A DNA stretch of 64,000 bases from JAHEJV01 sp964653555. GTDB taxonomy: Bacteria > Myxococcota_A > UBA9160 > SMWR01. The first letter of the stretch is position 1, and the number at the start of each line of letters is the position of its first letter. Below the pieces are notes generated by a model. That model was not told the origin of the DNA. It did no database searches and saw only the letters and a list, made by a program, of their open reading frames with translations. Positions 17,349 to 25,761 of the stretch are shown piece by piece. The DNA is taken from positions 65,061 through 129,060 of the forward strand of contig CAZZFT010000001.1 of the NCBI GenBank assembly GCA_964653555.1, given 5' to 3'. Position numbers and translations under genes: made by a program.

Positions 17349-18331
17349 CCGCTCCCCCCTCGCCTTGCGGATCCCGCGGTGCCCGGCTCCCTTCGCGACA
17401 GGCCCTCCTGCTGGGTCCCCCGCACCACCAGACCCGGGGGTGCGGTGCCGCGCCGCGGGTTCATCACCATCTCGAAGGAGGCGTAGCCGGTGCGCCCCTC
17501 GCAGCGGGCGATGCAGATCGGCTCGTAGCAGCACACGCCGTGGTTCCCGAAGAGGACGCCGTCCACGGTTTCGCACTCGATCGAGACGACGTCGCCGTCG
17601 CGAAGCTCGAAGGTGGCCGTGCCGCCGCGGTGGGTGAGCCCGTCGGTCTCGACCGAGAGGACGAGGTCTGCCGAGCGGGCCCAGGTCACCTTGCCGTCCC
17701 GGCAGACGTAGCCCCCGGTCATGAAGCGGCCGTCCACCGCGTAGAAGGAGAAGCCCGCGAACGAGAGCTCGGGTCCGAGGCTGCCGCCGATCCAGCGGTG
17801 ACAGGTGACGTAGTCCCAGCGCCGGGGTCCCCAGGAGTGGTCGCGGTGACAGAGCGCGTCGACTTCGTAGACCCGGTCTCCGATCCGCGCGCGGCCCCGG
17901 GCGCGGCCCGACACCTGAAAGTGTCCAACGGCCAGCTGGCTCATCTCCGGGTGCTCGTCCGAGTCCCACAGGTCGTGGCGGGGTGTCGTGTTCTCGACGG
18001 ACAGGTCGAGCTCGAGATCGGGCTCAGCGACCCGCAGCCTCGGCGAGCCTTGCGACACGTCGAGGAAGTGCGTCGGACCGGCGCCGAAGCCCCCGTCGCG
18101 TTCAGCCGAGCCCAGGGGTCCGTCGGTCCGGTTGCGGCGGAAGCGCAGGCCGTCACGGCTTACGACTCCGCACCACAGCACGGACGCGCCGCGTCCGATC
18201 TCGTGTCCGATGCGGTGGAAGCCGCCGATCCCGGAGTCGTCGTCCCACCAACCGAGAACGACGCTCTCCTGCCAGGTGGGGTCGGCTCCGGGCGCGTGCG
18301 GAAGCTCGTCCTCGGGCGGGTAGCCGGACAT
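17345..18331 (-). CDS. CrtC/AttH-like lipocalin-fold protein, copy 2
   Basis: A 328-residue paralogue of the protein at 14676-15659. It starts MSGYPPEDELPHAPGADPTW and has GIGGFHRIGHEIGRG and CHRDHSWGPRRWDYVTCHRW in the same order. Both copies carry the RDHSWGPR core in the middle and a TDGLTHRGGTATFEL-type strand region later. Each copy lies next to a His-domain paralogue (copy 1 behind paralogue B, copy 2 divergent from paralogue C), so the pair looks like a duplicated two-gene module. Substrate unknown. The promoter lies in the 90-bp divergent gap to 18422. Confidence 0.8.
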   Translation of the reverse strand: MSGYPPEDELPHAPGADPTWQESVVLGWWDDDSGIGGFHRIGHEIGRGASVLWCGVVSRDGLRFRRNRTDGPLGSAERDGGFGAGPTHFLDVSQGSPRLRVAEPDLELDLSVENTTPRHDLWDSDEHPEMSQLAVGHFQVSGRARGRARIGDRVYEVDALCHRDHSWGPRRWDYVTCHRWIGGSLGPELSFAGFSFYAVDGRFMTGGYVCRDGKVTWARSADLVLSVETDGLTHRGGTATFELRDGDVVSIECETVDGVLFGNHGVCCYEPICIARCEGRTGYASFEMVMNPRRGTAPPGLVVRGTQQEGLSRREPGTAGSARRGGSG

Positions 18332-18421
18332 CCGGGAACTCCTCGGCGAGGGGCCAGTCTACCTCTTACAGTCATTGATGTGCACGGTATTCCTTGACGG
18401 CCGGGCGGGGGCACGCGTAGC

Positions 18422-20044
18422 GTGCGCTCGACCGTGGACGATCCCCTTCACCAGCACAGCGGACCCGACGTGGCGTGGACCCGGAGCAATACCGCCGAGG
18501 CAATGCCCGCGGTCCCGACTCCGTTGAGCTGGACGTTCTGGTACCGCGCGCTCGAGCTGGGGGCGCGCGGGATGTACGCAGACCTGGGTGTGTGGCCGCG
18601 CAGCGAGGTCCGGCTGCCTGCCGAGGTGGACGAGCGCCTGGTGGCGATCTTCTACGGGCGCCCGGCGGCGAACGTGGACGCCGCCCGGCGTGTCGGAGAC
18701 GCGATGCCCGGGACCTCGGGCGACGCCGTCGAGGAGCAGCTGTTCGGCACCACGCGCCCGGGGATCGCGAGCCGTCCGCGGTGGCGCCGCTACCCGATCG
18801 TGATGGTGCGCGCCCCCTGGCAGCTGCTGCGCGGGGGGTCGCGGCTGGCGCGCCTTCGCACCGAGACCCACCGCTGGTGGCGCGACACCACCGCCCGCCT
18901 CGCTGCCCGCAACACTTCGATCGACATCGCGCGCCTGGCCTTCCCGGAGGCGATCCGCCGCTACGAGCAGCAGATGCGCGCCAGCAACGTCCTCTTCTCC
19001 CAGCTCACCTTCGACCTGGTGCGGCGTCTCGCCCAGGAGGTCGGACTCGCCGGCGCCGAGGCCCGTCTCGTCTCGGGGTACGGGTCTATGGAGGAGGGCC
19101 GGATGCTCACCGATCTGTGGGAGGTGTCCCGGGGTCGGCTCGGCCTGGATCGCTTCGCAGCCGAGCACGGATTCCACGGTCCCAACGAGGGAGAGCTGTC
19201 GAGCCACTCCTGGCGCGAAGACCCGTCTCCCCTCGAGGTGCTCGCCGACCGCTACCGGGAACTCGTCGAGGACGCGAGCCCCGCTGCGCGTGCGCGCGAG
19301 CAGACGGTCACCCGGGAGTCCGCCGAGCGCGAGCTGCTCGCGCGCTTTGGACCGGTCGGGAGGATCCGGGCGCGCGCCTGTCTCGCCGCGGCGCGGCGCT
19401 ATGTCCCCCACCGCGAGGTGGCGAAGACGACCTATCTCGAGATCCTCGATGTCGCACGCGCCTGCGCACGGCGGCTGGGAGAGGAAGTCGCGGGCCGCGG
19501 TGCGCTCGACGATCCCCAAGACGTCTTCTATCTGACCGCCGAGGAGCTGTGCGCGGCACCGGGCGGGGGCTTCCGCGAGCAGGTGGCGTTCCGCCGCTCG
19601 CGCCGCGATCACTACCTCACGCTCTCGCTGCCCGAGACCTGGACGGGCATGCCCGAGTTCGTGGCCCTCGAGCCGTCGGAGCTCGAGGGTTCGGTGCTCC
19701 GGGGGGTTCCGGTGGCGCCGGGCGTCGTCGAGGGCCTCGTGCGGGTGGTCCTCGATCCCTCGGCGACCGAGGAGCTGGAGCCAGGGGAGATCCTCGTCTG
19801 CCACACCACCGATCCGAGCTGGGCCTCGCTGTTCCCGATCGTCGGCGCCGCGGTGATCGACATCGGAGGTCCCCTCAGCCACGGCGCGATCGTCGCGCGG
19901 GAGCTCGGCCTGCCGTGCGTGATCAACACGAAGACCGGGACGCGCGCGCTCCGCACGGGCGATCGGGTGCGGGTCGATGGGACGCGCGGCGTGGTCGAGC
20001 GGCTGGAGCCGTCCCGACCGCCCTCCCGCGTCAACGCGCTCTGA
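18422..20044 (+). CDS. PEP-utiliser (phosphohistidine) domain protein without ATP-grasp, paralogue C
   Basis: A 540-residue third paralogue. It contains AWTRSNTAEAMPAVPTPLSW, the central GFHGPNEGELSSHSWREDPS segment, and the His domain GEILVCHTTDPSWASLF followed by IDIGGPLSHGAIVARELG with His487 and ALRTGDRVRVDGTRGVVERL. It is closest to B in the His loop (GGPLSHGAIVAREL), whereas A has GGRLSHAAIVAREL. Like A and B it has no ATP-grasp. GTG start at 18422, in a 90-bp divergent promoter region shared with CrtC-like copy 2. The 3' end overlaps the convergent amidohydrolase by 14 bases. Confidence 0.82.
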   Translation: MRSTVDDPLHQHSGPDVAWTRSNTAEAMPAVPTPLSWTFWYRALELGARGMYADLGVWPRSEVRLPAEVDERLVAIFYGRPAANVDAARRVGDAMPGTSGDAVEEQLFGTTRPGIASRPRWRRYPIVMVRAPWQLLRGGSRLARLRTETHRWWRDTTARLAARNTSIDIARLAFPEAIRRYEQQMRASNVLFSQLTFDLVRRLAQEVGLAGAEARLVSGYGSMEEGRMLTDLWEVSRGRLGLDRFAAEHGFHGPNEGELSSHSWREDPSPLEVLADRYRELVEDASPAARAREQTVTRESAERELLARFGPVGRIRARACLAAARRYVPHREVAKTTYLEILDVARACARRLGEEVAGRGALDDPQDVFYLTAEELCAAPGGGFREQVAFRRSRRDHYLTLSLPETWTGMPEFVALEPSELEGSVLRGVPVAPGVVEGLVRVVLDPSATEELEPGEILVCHTTDPSWASLFPIVGAAVIDIGGPLSHGAIVARELGLPCVINTKTGTRALRTGDRVRVDGTRGVVERLEPSRPPSRVNAL

Positions 20045-21491
20045 GAAGCTCGTGGACGGCGCTCTCGACGCGGGTGCCGCGGAAGAAGTCGGGGTTCGCG
20101 CCGGCGTGGAGGCGGGCCACGTTGGCGAACACGAAGTCGCGGAAGCGGCCGGGATCGAGCCCCGACTCCTCGTGCGCCTCCTCCACGACCTCCCGCATGT
20201 CCTCCACGTCCCAGTGCCCGAAGTCGCTGCTGAACAAGGCCCGGAAGGGCTCGCCCAGCGGGACCCGCGCGGGGTCCATGCCGATCGGCGTGGTCGGATC
20301 GTCCGCCTCGCAGCCGAGGTAGAAGCGCTCGACGAACAGATCGCGGAGGTCCTCGGCGCGCTCGATCCCGCAGGCCGACCACTCGTCGAGCGTGTCGGGA
20401 TCCTCCTCGTTGGCCCCGAGGCCGGCGATCGAGGTCAGGTCGGCGGTGTCGCCCAGATACTTCTCGACCAGCGGGCCTCCGTAGCGCCGGAAGCTGTCGA
20501 CCAGGCGCGGCACGTCGAGCTCCTTCGGGTCGAGGCGGTGGATCTCCTTGCCGTTTCGCTTGCGCCAGTAGCAGAGGGTGTCGTTGAGGAGCGACAGCGC
20601 CCACAGGACGCCCGCCTCGAGGAAGGCGAAGCGGAGCGCCGGGTAGCGCCGCGTGACGCCGCCCATGAACAGGGACTTCGCGAGGTGCTCGTGGGCGGCG
20701 GAGAACATTCCCAGATGGTTGAACATGTAGTTCGAGATCGAGCGGCGGGTGCCGCGCCCGTGGAAGCTCGAGTGCACCGTCGGGGCGACGCCGAGCTCGA
20801 CACACTTCGACCAGAGGGGGTCGTAGTCGTACTCGCTGTCGAGGCCGAAGGCGTCGTACCAGTAGGGCTCCCGGCCGTTCGCGGGCGGCAGCTTCACGGG
20901 CCGCTCGACGAAGCTCGCCAGGGTCACCACCCTGAGCCCCAAGCCCTTCACGACGTACTCCAGCTCCTCGATGGCTTCCTCGGGCGTGTGCATCGGGATC
21001 ACGGCGGCGGGGGTGAGGCGGTCGGCGAAGGCTGCGAAGGCCTCGGCGTGATAGGTGTTGACCGCGCGGCACACGCAGCGGCGCATCGCCTCGTCGCCGA
21101 CGTGGGGGAACTCGAGACCGACAGTCGGGTAGACGATCGAGAAGTCGACGCCCAGCTCGTCGAGGCGCTCGTAGAGCAGACCCGGCAGCAGGGCGGTGGC
21201 GCGATCGAGGGTGTTGCGGGCCGGGAGTCCCCACCATCCGGGCCGGGCCACTCGGCGGTCGCGTCGCTGTTCGGGCGAGAGCCGGTACCAGTCGAGGCGC
21301 ACGGGTCCGCCTTCGTCGGCGAAGTAGCGGGTCTGGAAATCCCGCACCAGGTGGGCGCCGCCGAGATCGCGCATGCGGTCCAGGATCGCCGGCATGAACT
21401 CGACCACGTGGGCGTCCGCGTCGATCACCGGATGGTCGAGTCGCTCGCGCACCCGGGCCGACCCGGACGGGGTCTTCGCCGAGGCTGCCAC
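20031..21491 (-). CDS. Amidohydrolase-2 family hydrolase/decarboxylase
   Basis: A 486-residue TIM-barrel metalloenzyme. It opens with VIDADAHVVEFMPAILDRM, the Asp-x-Asp-x-His-Val form of the first metal site. RPGWWGLPARNTLDRATALL is typical of the long members, and the C-terminal SSDFGHWDVEDMREVVEEA gives the late Asp-x-Gly-His region. Family members (gamma-resorcylate decarboxylase, ACMSD, LigW-like hydrolases) act on carboxylated rings or beta-keto acids. GTG start at 21491 with GGGAGGA upstream. The 170-bp divergent gap to the P450 gene holds the promoters; the reverse side has an AT island around 21515-21528. Substrate unknown. One of four intact members in the window. Confidence 0.85.
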   Translation of the reverse strand: MAASAKTPSGSARVRERLDHPVIDADAHVVEFMPAILDRMRDLGGAHLVRDFQTRYFADEGGPVRLDWYRLSPEQRRDRRVARPGWWGLPARNTLDRATALLPGLLYERLDELGVDFSIVYPTVGLEFPHVGDEAMRRCVCRAVNTYHAEAFAAFADRLTPAAVIPMHTPEEAIEELEYVVKGLGLRVVTLASFVERPVKLPPANGREPYWYDAFGLDSEYDYDPLWSKCVELGVAPTVHSSFHGRGTRRSISNYMFNHLGMFSAAHEHLAKSLFMGGVTRRYPALRFAFLEAGVLWALSLLNDTLCYWRKRNGKEIHRLDPKELDVPRLVDSFRRYGGPLVEKYLGDTADLTSIAGLGANEEDPDTLDEWSACGIERAEDLRDLFVERFYLGCEADDPTTPIGMDPARVPLGEPFRALFSSDFGHWDVEDMREVVEEAHEESGLDPGRFRDFVFANVARLHAGANPDFFRGTRVESAVHELLRAR

Positions 21492-21611
21492 CGGGTCCTC
21501 CCTCGTGATCGTCGAATAATGTACTAGGTCGCACCGAAATGGGTCAAGCTGGATTCTGGGCCGATGCGCGTTGACCGGCGCCGAGGCCGTTCCTACCCTG
21601 GATTCGCGCGC

Positions 21612-21633
21612 GATGTGAATGCTTCTTCACATC
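21612..21633. promoter_or_regulatory. 22-bp palindrome upstream of the P450 gene
   Basis: GATGTGAA at 21612-21619 and TTCACATC at 21626-21633 are exact inverted repeats with a 6-base spacer, 28 bases before the P450 start. The size and symmetry suit a TetR- or GntR-type operator. Half-site TGTGAA/TTCACA is shared with the palindrome at 10948, but the spacers differ (6 versus 4). Confidence 0.5.
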
Positions 21634-21661
21634 TCTTCCGCGACCAGGTGAGAGGGGGGAG

Positions 21662-22849
21662 ATGCCCGAGCCCGAGCTTCAGATCCACCGTCCGGAGTTC
21701 TACCTCGCCGATCCGGACGCCACCTGGCGGCGCCTGCGCCGCGAGGATCCCGTGCACCTCTACGAGTACGCGGGCGGCCGCTTCTGGGTGCTGACCAAGC
21801 ACGCGGACATCAAGCTCGCGAGCTCGCGCACGGATTGGTTCACGTCGGAGCAGGGGATCCTGATGCGAGGCCCGCGCACGGCCGCCATGGATGCGCTGAA
21901 TCGGGGCTCGCTCATCCAGAGCGATCCTCCGGTGCACCGCCAGCTGCGACGGGAGATCAAGCACCTGTTCACGCCGCGCGCGGTCGCACGGCTCGAGGGC
22001 ACGATCCGCGGCCTCGCTCGCGAGCTGATCGACGCGATCGAGCCCGGAGATACCTTCGATCTGGTCGGGGGGTTGGCCGCACGGCTCCCCACCTGGGTGA
22101 TCGGCGAGATGCTGGGGGTTCCGCCCGCCGACCGCGTGACGCTCGAGCACACCGTCGACGCCTCCATCGCCTTCGAGGATCCCACGGTCACCGATGTCAC
22201 CGGAGCCGACGCGATCGCCAAGGGGATGGCCTATCTCGCCGCGCTGATCCAGGAGCGCCGCCGTCGCCCCGGAGACGACCTGCTCAGCGCGCTGATCGCC
22301 GCGGCCGAGGCGGGCGGAAACGACGACGCGACCCTGATGAAGCACGCCTTCGTCGTGCTGGCCGGGGGCACGGAGACGGTCCGCACCGTGGTGACCCAGG
22401 GGATCCTCGCGCTCACGCGCCACCCGGACCAGAAGCAGCGCTTCTTCGCCGAGCCGGCGCTCCTGCTCACCGCCATCGAGGAGCTCTTGCGCTGGGTCTC
22501 GCCCGTGAACCACTTCGGCCGCACCGCGCTGCGCGACCTCGAGCTCCGCGGAAGGGCGATCGCGAAGGGCGACCAGGTGCTCATGGTCTACGGCTCGGCG
22601 AATCGCGACGAAGAGGTGTTCGGGCCCGACTCCGAGCGGCTTCGGCTCGACCGGGACCCGAACCCGCACCTGTCCTTCGGGATCGGCGAGCACTTCTGCG
22701 TGGGATCCCACCTCGCGCGCCTGGAGCTGCGGGTGATCTTCGAGGAGCTGCTTCGGCGCTTCCGGGACGTCGAGATCGTCGGCGCGCCGAGGCGCGTCTT
22801 CACGGCGCTCGCCTGCACCCACGCCTCGATGCAGGTGGCCTGGCACTAG
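21662..22849 (+). CDS. Cytochrome P450
   Basis: A 395-residue soluble bacterial P450. Landmarks are the I-helix oxygen-activation motif AGGTET (234-239), the K-helix Glu274-x-x-Arg277 in EELLRW, and the heme loop FGIGEHFCVG with Cys346 as thiolate ligand. Length and features are those of CYP classes that hydroxylate terpenes, steroids or fatty acids. The AGG-T-ET variant has Thr in place of the more common Asp or Glu before the conserved acid-alcohol pair only in the third position; the acid-alcohol pair itself (Glu, Thr) is intact. ATG at 21662 after AGGTGAGAGGGGGAG. No ferredoxin or reductase gene is adjacent, so electrons must come from partners elsewhere. Its promoter holds a clear palindrome. 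Likely the first oxygenation step for a hydrophobic substrate. Confidence 0.93.
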   Translation: MPEPELQIHRPEFYLADPDATWRRLRREDPVHLYEYAGGRFWVLTKHADIKLASSRTDWFTSEQGILMRGPRTAAMDALNRGSLIQSDPPVHRQLRREIKHLFTPRAVARLEGTIRGLARELIDAIEPGDTFDLVGGLAARLPTWVIGEMLGVPPADRVTLEHTVDASIAFEDPTVTDVTGADAIAKGMAYLAALIQERRRRPGDDLLSALIAAAEAGGNDDATLMKHAFVVLAGGTETVRTVVTQGILALTRHPDQKQRFFAEPALLLTAIEELLRWVSPVNHFGRTALRDLELRGRAIAKGDQVLMVYGSANRDEEVFGPDSERLRLDRDPNPHLSFGIGEHFCVGSHLARLELRVIFEELLRRFRDVEIVGAPRRVFTALACTHASMQVAWH

Positions 22850-22924
22850 CGCCGCAGGGGTGGGGCGCGGGCGGCACGCCGGCGGGCCCTCGGAGGCGCG
22901 GGTGGACTGAAGTTTCACATAGAC

Positions 22925-22940
22925 CGGCAGCCGTCTGCCG
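22925..22940. terminator. Small stem-loop between convergent P450 and LLM genes
   Basis: CGGCAG (22925-22930) and CTGCCG (22935-22940) with a CCGT loop lie in the 142-bp gap between two convergent stops. The stem is short and has no T-run; termination is a weak inference. Confidence 0.3.
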
Positions 22941-22991
22941 AAAGCCGAACAGATCTTCCTAAGCCACCGCCGTCGCGGCTCTCGCCGGCAC

Positions 22992-23846
22992 TCAGGCCAG
23001 GAGGTCCACGAGCGGCTGCCACGCGTCGAGCAGGGGCAGGGCGTCGTCGCCCGCCGGCGGCGGCAACAGCAGGATGGCACGGACGACCCCGGCCTCGGCG
23101 AAGCGGGCGAGGGTCTGCTCGTCGGGCGGGAGTCCGGGAATGCTCACTGCCAAGGAGGCCGGATCGCGTCCCGCCGCCTCGGCGCGCCGGCGCAGGTCGG
23201 CGAGGCCGGCGAAGAAGCGCTCCTCGCCGATCACGGGCACCGGGGGCATCCAGCCGTCGCAGTAGGCGACGACGGCGGCCAGCGCCTTCGGGCCCGAGCC
23301 GGCTCCGAGCAGGATCGGGGGATGGGGCTTCTGGTGAGGCTTCGGACGCTGCCAGCACTTCCCGAACCGGACGTAGCGGCCCGTGTAGGAGGCCTCCTCT
23401 TCGGCCCACAGGGCCTTCATCGCCTCCAGCTTCTCCCGACACACCTCGCGCCGCGCCGCGAACGCGACGCCGTGATCCTCGAGCTCCTCCCGGTTCCAGC
23501 CGAAGCCGATTCCGACCAGCACGCGCCCTGCTGAGATCTGGTCCAAGGTGGCGATCGTCTTGGCGAGCGCGATCGGGTCGTGCTCCGGGATCAGCGCGAT
23601 GTTGGTCCCGAGCCGGATCCTCTGTGTCACGGCCGCGGCCGCGCCGAGGCCGACCCAGGGATCTCCCTGGGACTTATACCACTCGGGCATCTCGCCGCCG
23701 TGCGGGAAGGGCGAGAGCCGCGACGTGGGGATGTGGGTGTGCTCGGGGAGCCACAGGGACTCGAAGCCCCGCGCCTCGACCTCGCGCGCCAGCACCGGGG
23801 GCGGAAGCCCGCCGTCGGTGTTGAAGGAGAAGATCCCGATCTCCAC
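22992..23846 (-). CDS. LLM class F420-dependent oxidoreductase
   Basis: A 284-residue luciferase-like protein that starts EIGIFSFNTDGG. It has FESLWLPEHTHIPTSR, QRIRLGTNIALIPEHDPIAL, ISAGRVLVGIGFGWNREELE and KPHPPILLGAGSGPKAL. This set is characteristic of the F420-dependent subfamily that begins with an SxxxP-E-H-T motif. GTG at 23846 is chosen for the canonical N-terminus, with GGAG about 12 bases upstream; the frame runs on to 24173 but overlaps the divergent SDR gene. It shares an 80-bp AT-rich promoter region with that SDR gene. Substrate unknown. Confidence 0.87.
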   Translation of the reverse strand: MEIGIFSFNTDGGLPPPVLAREVEARGFESLWLPEHTHIPTSRLSPFPHGGEMPEWYKSQGDPWVGLGAAAAVTQRIRLGTNIALIPEHDPIALAKTIATLDQISAGRVLVGIGFGWNREELEDHGVAFAARREVCREKLEAMKALWAEEEASYTGRYVRFGKCWQRPKPHQKPHPPILLGAGSGPKALAAVVAYCDGWMPPVPVIGEERFFAGLADLRRRAEAAGRDPASLAVSIPGLPPDEQTLARFAEAGVVRAILLLPPPAGDDALPLLDAWQPLVDLLA

Positions 23847-23926
23847 GCCGCCGCTTTCTCCGGTTGTTTTAGTTATCACACGGCACATAATATTCTGCAA
23901 GCGCGATCTCGCGCGAGGAGGCGGCC

Positions 23927-24853
23927 ATGGACGAGCTCCGCTTCGACGGACGGGTGGCGATCGTGACCGGGGCCGCCCGGGGCCTGGGTCGGGAGCACGC
24001 CCTGCTGCTCGCTCAACGCGGCGCGGCCGTGGTGGTGAACGATCTCGGGGGCGAGGCCGATGGGCGTGGCGCCGATCCGGGACCTGCCGAGGATCTCGCG
24101 CGGGAGATCCGGCAGCACGGCGGGCGCGCCGTCGCGAACGTCGCGAGCGTCGCGACGCCGGAGGGGGCCGCATCGATCGTCGAGACCGCGCTGACCTCCT
24201 TCGGTCGACTCGATGCCGTGATCAACAATGCGGGCATCCACCGCACCTGCCGCTTCGAGGAGACGCCCCTCGACGACTTCCACGCGATGCTCGAGGTGCA
24301 CTACCTCGGAACGCTCCACGTGACGCGGGCGGCGTGGCCGTACTTCGCGAAGTCGGGCTACGGGCGGATCGTGAACACCACCTCGTCGGCGATCCTCGGT
24401 CAGGCGCTGTACAGCGCCTACTGCGGTGCCAAGGGCGCGATCTGGGCGCTCACGCGCTCCCTCGCGGTGGAGGGCGCCGAGCACGGCATCCGCGCCAATG
24501 CGCTGGCACCGGGCGGCGCGACGCGTCTGGCCGCGGGCCCGAGCATGAGCGAGTCCTTCGGCGAGGAGGTGCAGCGCCGGGTCTTCGAGTTCATGCACCC
24601 CCGCCTCGCGGCGCCCGCCGCCGCCTTCCTGGCCCACGAGGCGTGCCCGCTCAGCGGAGAGCTCGTGATGGCCGCCGGAGGCCGCGTGACCCGCCTCTTC
24701 ATCGGCGAGACCGAGGGCTACGTGAACCGCGCACTCACGATCGAGGACGTCCGGGACAACCTGCCGCGCATTCTCGACGAGTCCGGCTATCGGGTGCACC
24801 GCGACGCCTCGGAGAGCGTGGCGGTGCTGATGGAGCGGGTCGCGACGGCCTGA
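23927..24853 (+). CDS. Short-chain dehydrogenase/reductase (HSD17B4-like)
   Basis: A 308-residue classical SDR: TGAARGLG cofactor motif at 14-21, NNAG at 100-103, Ser154 and the Tyr165-x-x-x-Lys169 pair in SAYCGAKGAIW. The N-terminal VNDLGGEADGRG segment and the extended C-terminus resemble the 3-hydroxyacyl-CoA dehydrogenase domain of peroxisomal multifunctional enzyme 2 and its bacterial relatives. NAD(H) use is likely, since an Asp follows the second strand (VVVND). ATG at 23927 after GAGGAGG. It probably oxidises a 3-hydroxyacyl-CoA or a secondary alcohol. The SRPBCC gene follows after 96 bp in the same direction. Confidence 0.9.
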   Translation: MDELRFDGRVAIVTGAARGLGREHALLLAQRGAAVVVNDLGGEADGRGADPGPAEDLAREIRQHGGRAVANVASVATPEGAASIVETALTSFGRLDAVINNAGIHRTCRFEETPLDDFHAMLEVHYLGTLHVTRAAWPYFAKSGYGRIVNTTSSAILGQALYSAYCGAKGAIWALTRSLAVEGAEHGIRANALAPGGATRLAAGPSMSESFGEEVQRRVFEFMHPRLAAPAAAFLAHEACPLSGELVMAAGGRVTRLFIGETEGYVNRALTIEDVRDNLPRILDESGYRVHRDASESVAVLMERVATA

Positions 24854-24949
24854 GCCGTCCGGGGAGGGCTTGCTCACCGGGTGCGCCCCCCTCCTCTACG
24901 TGATCCGCTCCCTCCCACACTTCATAGGGCGGAACGAAAGGAAGGGGTC

Positions 24950-25405
24950 ATGAAGTTCCGATTCAGCCGTGAGGTGGACTGTCCGCAGAAGATCGCCTTC
25001 GACTACTACTGCGAGCGCGACAACGACCTGGAGTGGTGGGACGGCGTGCTGGAGAGCCGCCGGACGTCGCAGATCAAACACGGCGTCGGCGAGATCGTGC
25101 GCCAGCGCTGCCGGACCGCGGGCGTCCCCTTCACCTACGAGATCGAGATCGAGGTCGTCGAGTGGGACTACCCCAACCGCTACCGGGAGGTGAACCGGGG
25201 CAGCGCCACCCCCTACGACTGCTGGTACATCGTGGAGAGGATCGACGAGCACCGCAGCCGCGTCGTCCTGGAGGGAGAGGTCTGGTTCCGGGGTGTCGCT
25301 CGTTTGATCCAGCCGCTCGCGCGGATGCTGCTCTTCCGTCAGTCGAACCGGAACTTCGACACCCTGAAGCGACGCCTCGACGAGATCGGTGCGACGTGCT
25401 CGTGA
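24950..25405 (+). CDS. SRPBCC family protein
   Basis: A 151-residue START-like protein that begins MKFRFSREVDCPQKIAFDYY and has EWWDGVLESR, FTYEIEIEVVEWDYPNRYRE and the closing helix FRQSNRNFDTLKRRLDEIG. This is the ligand-binding (polyketide cyclase-like) fold, without recognisable catalytic residues. ATG at 24950 has AAGGAAGGGG upstream; the frame extends to 24881 without similarity. The last five codons run into the remnant of a deleted SDR gene, so the present C-terminus (ATCS) may itself come from that rearrangement. Confidence 0.8.
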   Translation: MKFRFSREVDCPQKIAFDYYCERDNDLEWWDGVLESRRTSQIKHGVGEIVRQRCRTAGVPFTYEIEIEVVEWDYPNRYREVNRGSATPYDCWYIVERIDEHRSRVVLEGEVWFRGVARLIQPLARMLLFRQSNRNFDTLKRRLDEIGATCS

Positions 25406-25597
25406 ACAACGCCGCGGCCCATCGACGCCCGCGCTCGGGCTTGCCCGCGTCCCCGTGGCCAGGTCCGCTCGATGATTCCCCTCGGAAGGGCGGGGGAGCC
25501 ACGCGAGATCGCCGAGCTGGCGCTGTGGCTCGCCTCGGACGCCGCGTCCTTTGTCACGGGCCATGTCCCGATCGCCGACGGCGGGATGACGCTCGGG
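25393..25597 (+). pseudogene. Remnant of a short-chain dehydrogenase with a large internal deletion
   Basis: Two SDR pieces lie in different frames about 50 bases apart. The first (25393-25422) reads DVLVNNAAAH, the NNAG-type motif that follows beta-4. The second (from about 25460, in frame from 25472 to 25597) reads MIPLGRAGEPREIAELALWL, then ASDAASFVTGHVPIADGGMT, the canonical SDR C-terminus. Roughly 110 residues that should lie between, including the Tyr-Lys catalytic pair, are missing, and the Rossmann N-terminus is absent. The remnant starts inside the end of the SRPBCC gene. The second piece stays open to 25999, but that extension is antisense to the amidohydrolase gene and has no similarity. 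This 356-bp gap (25406-25761) holds nothing else I can support. Confidence 0.75.
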
Positions 25598-25761
25598 CCC
25601 TTTCGTCTCGAGACGGTCGGGCCCACCCGTGACCCGGCTCGTGCGAGCCCGCGCGACCCCGCGGCGGACACGCGGGGTCGCGCGGGTCGCGATAGCGCCC
25701 CGTCACACCCGCCGACCCCCATCCGGATCGGCGAGGACGAGAGCGCTCTTCATCGAGACGG

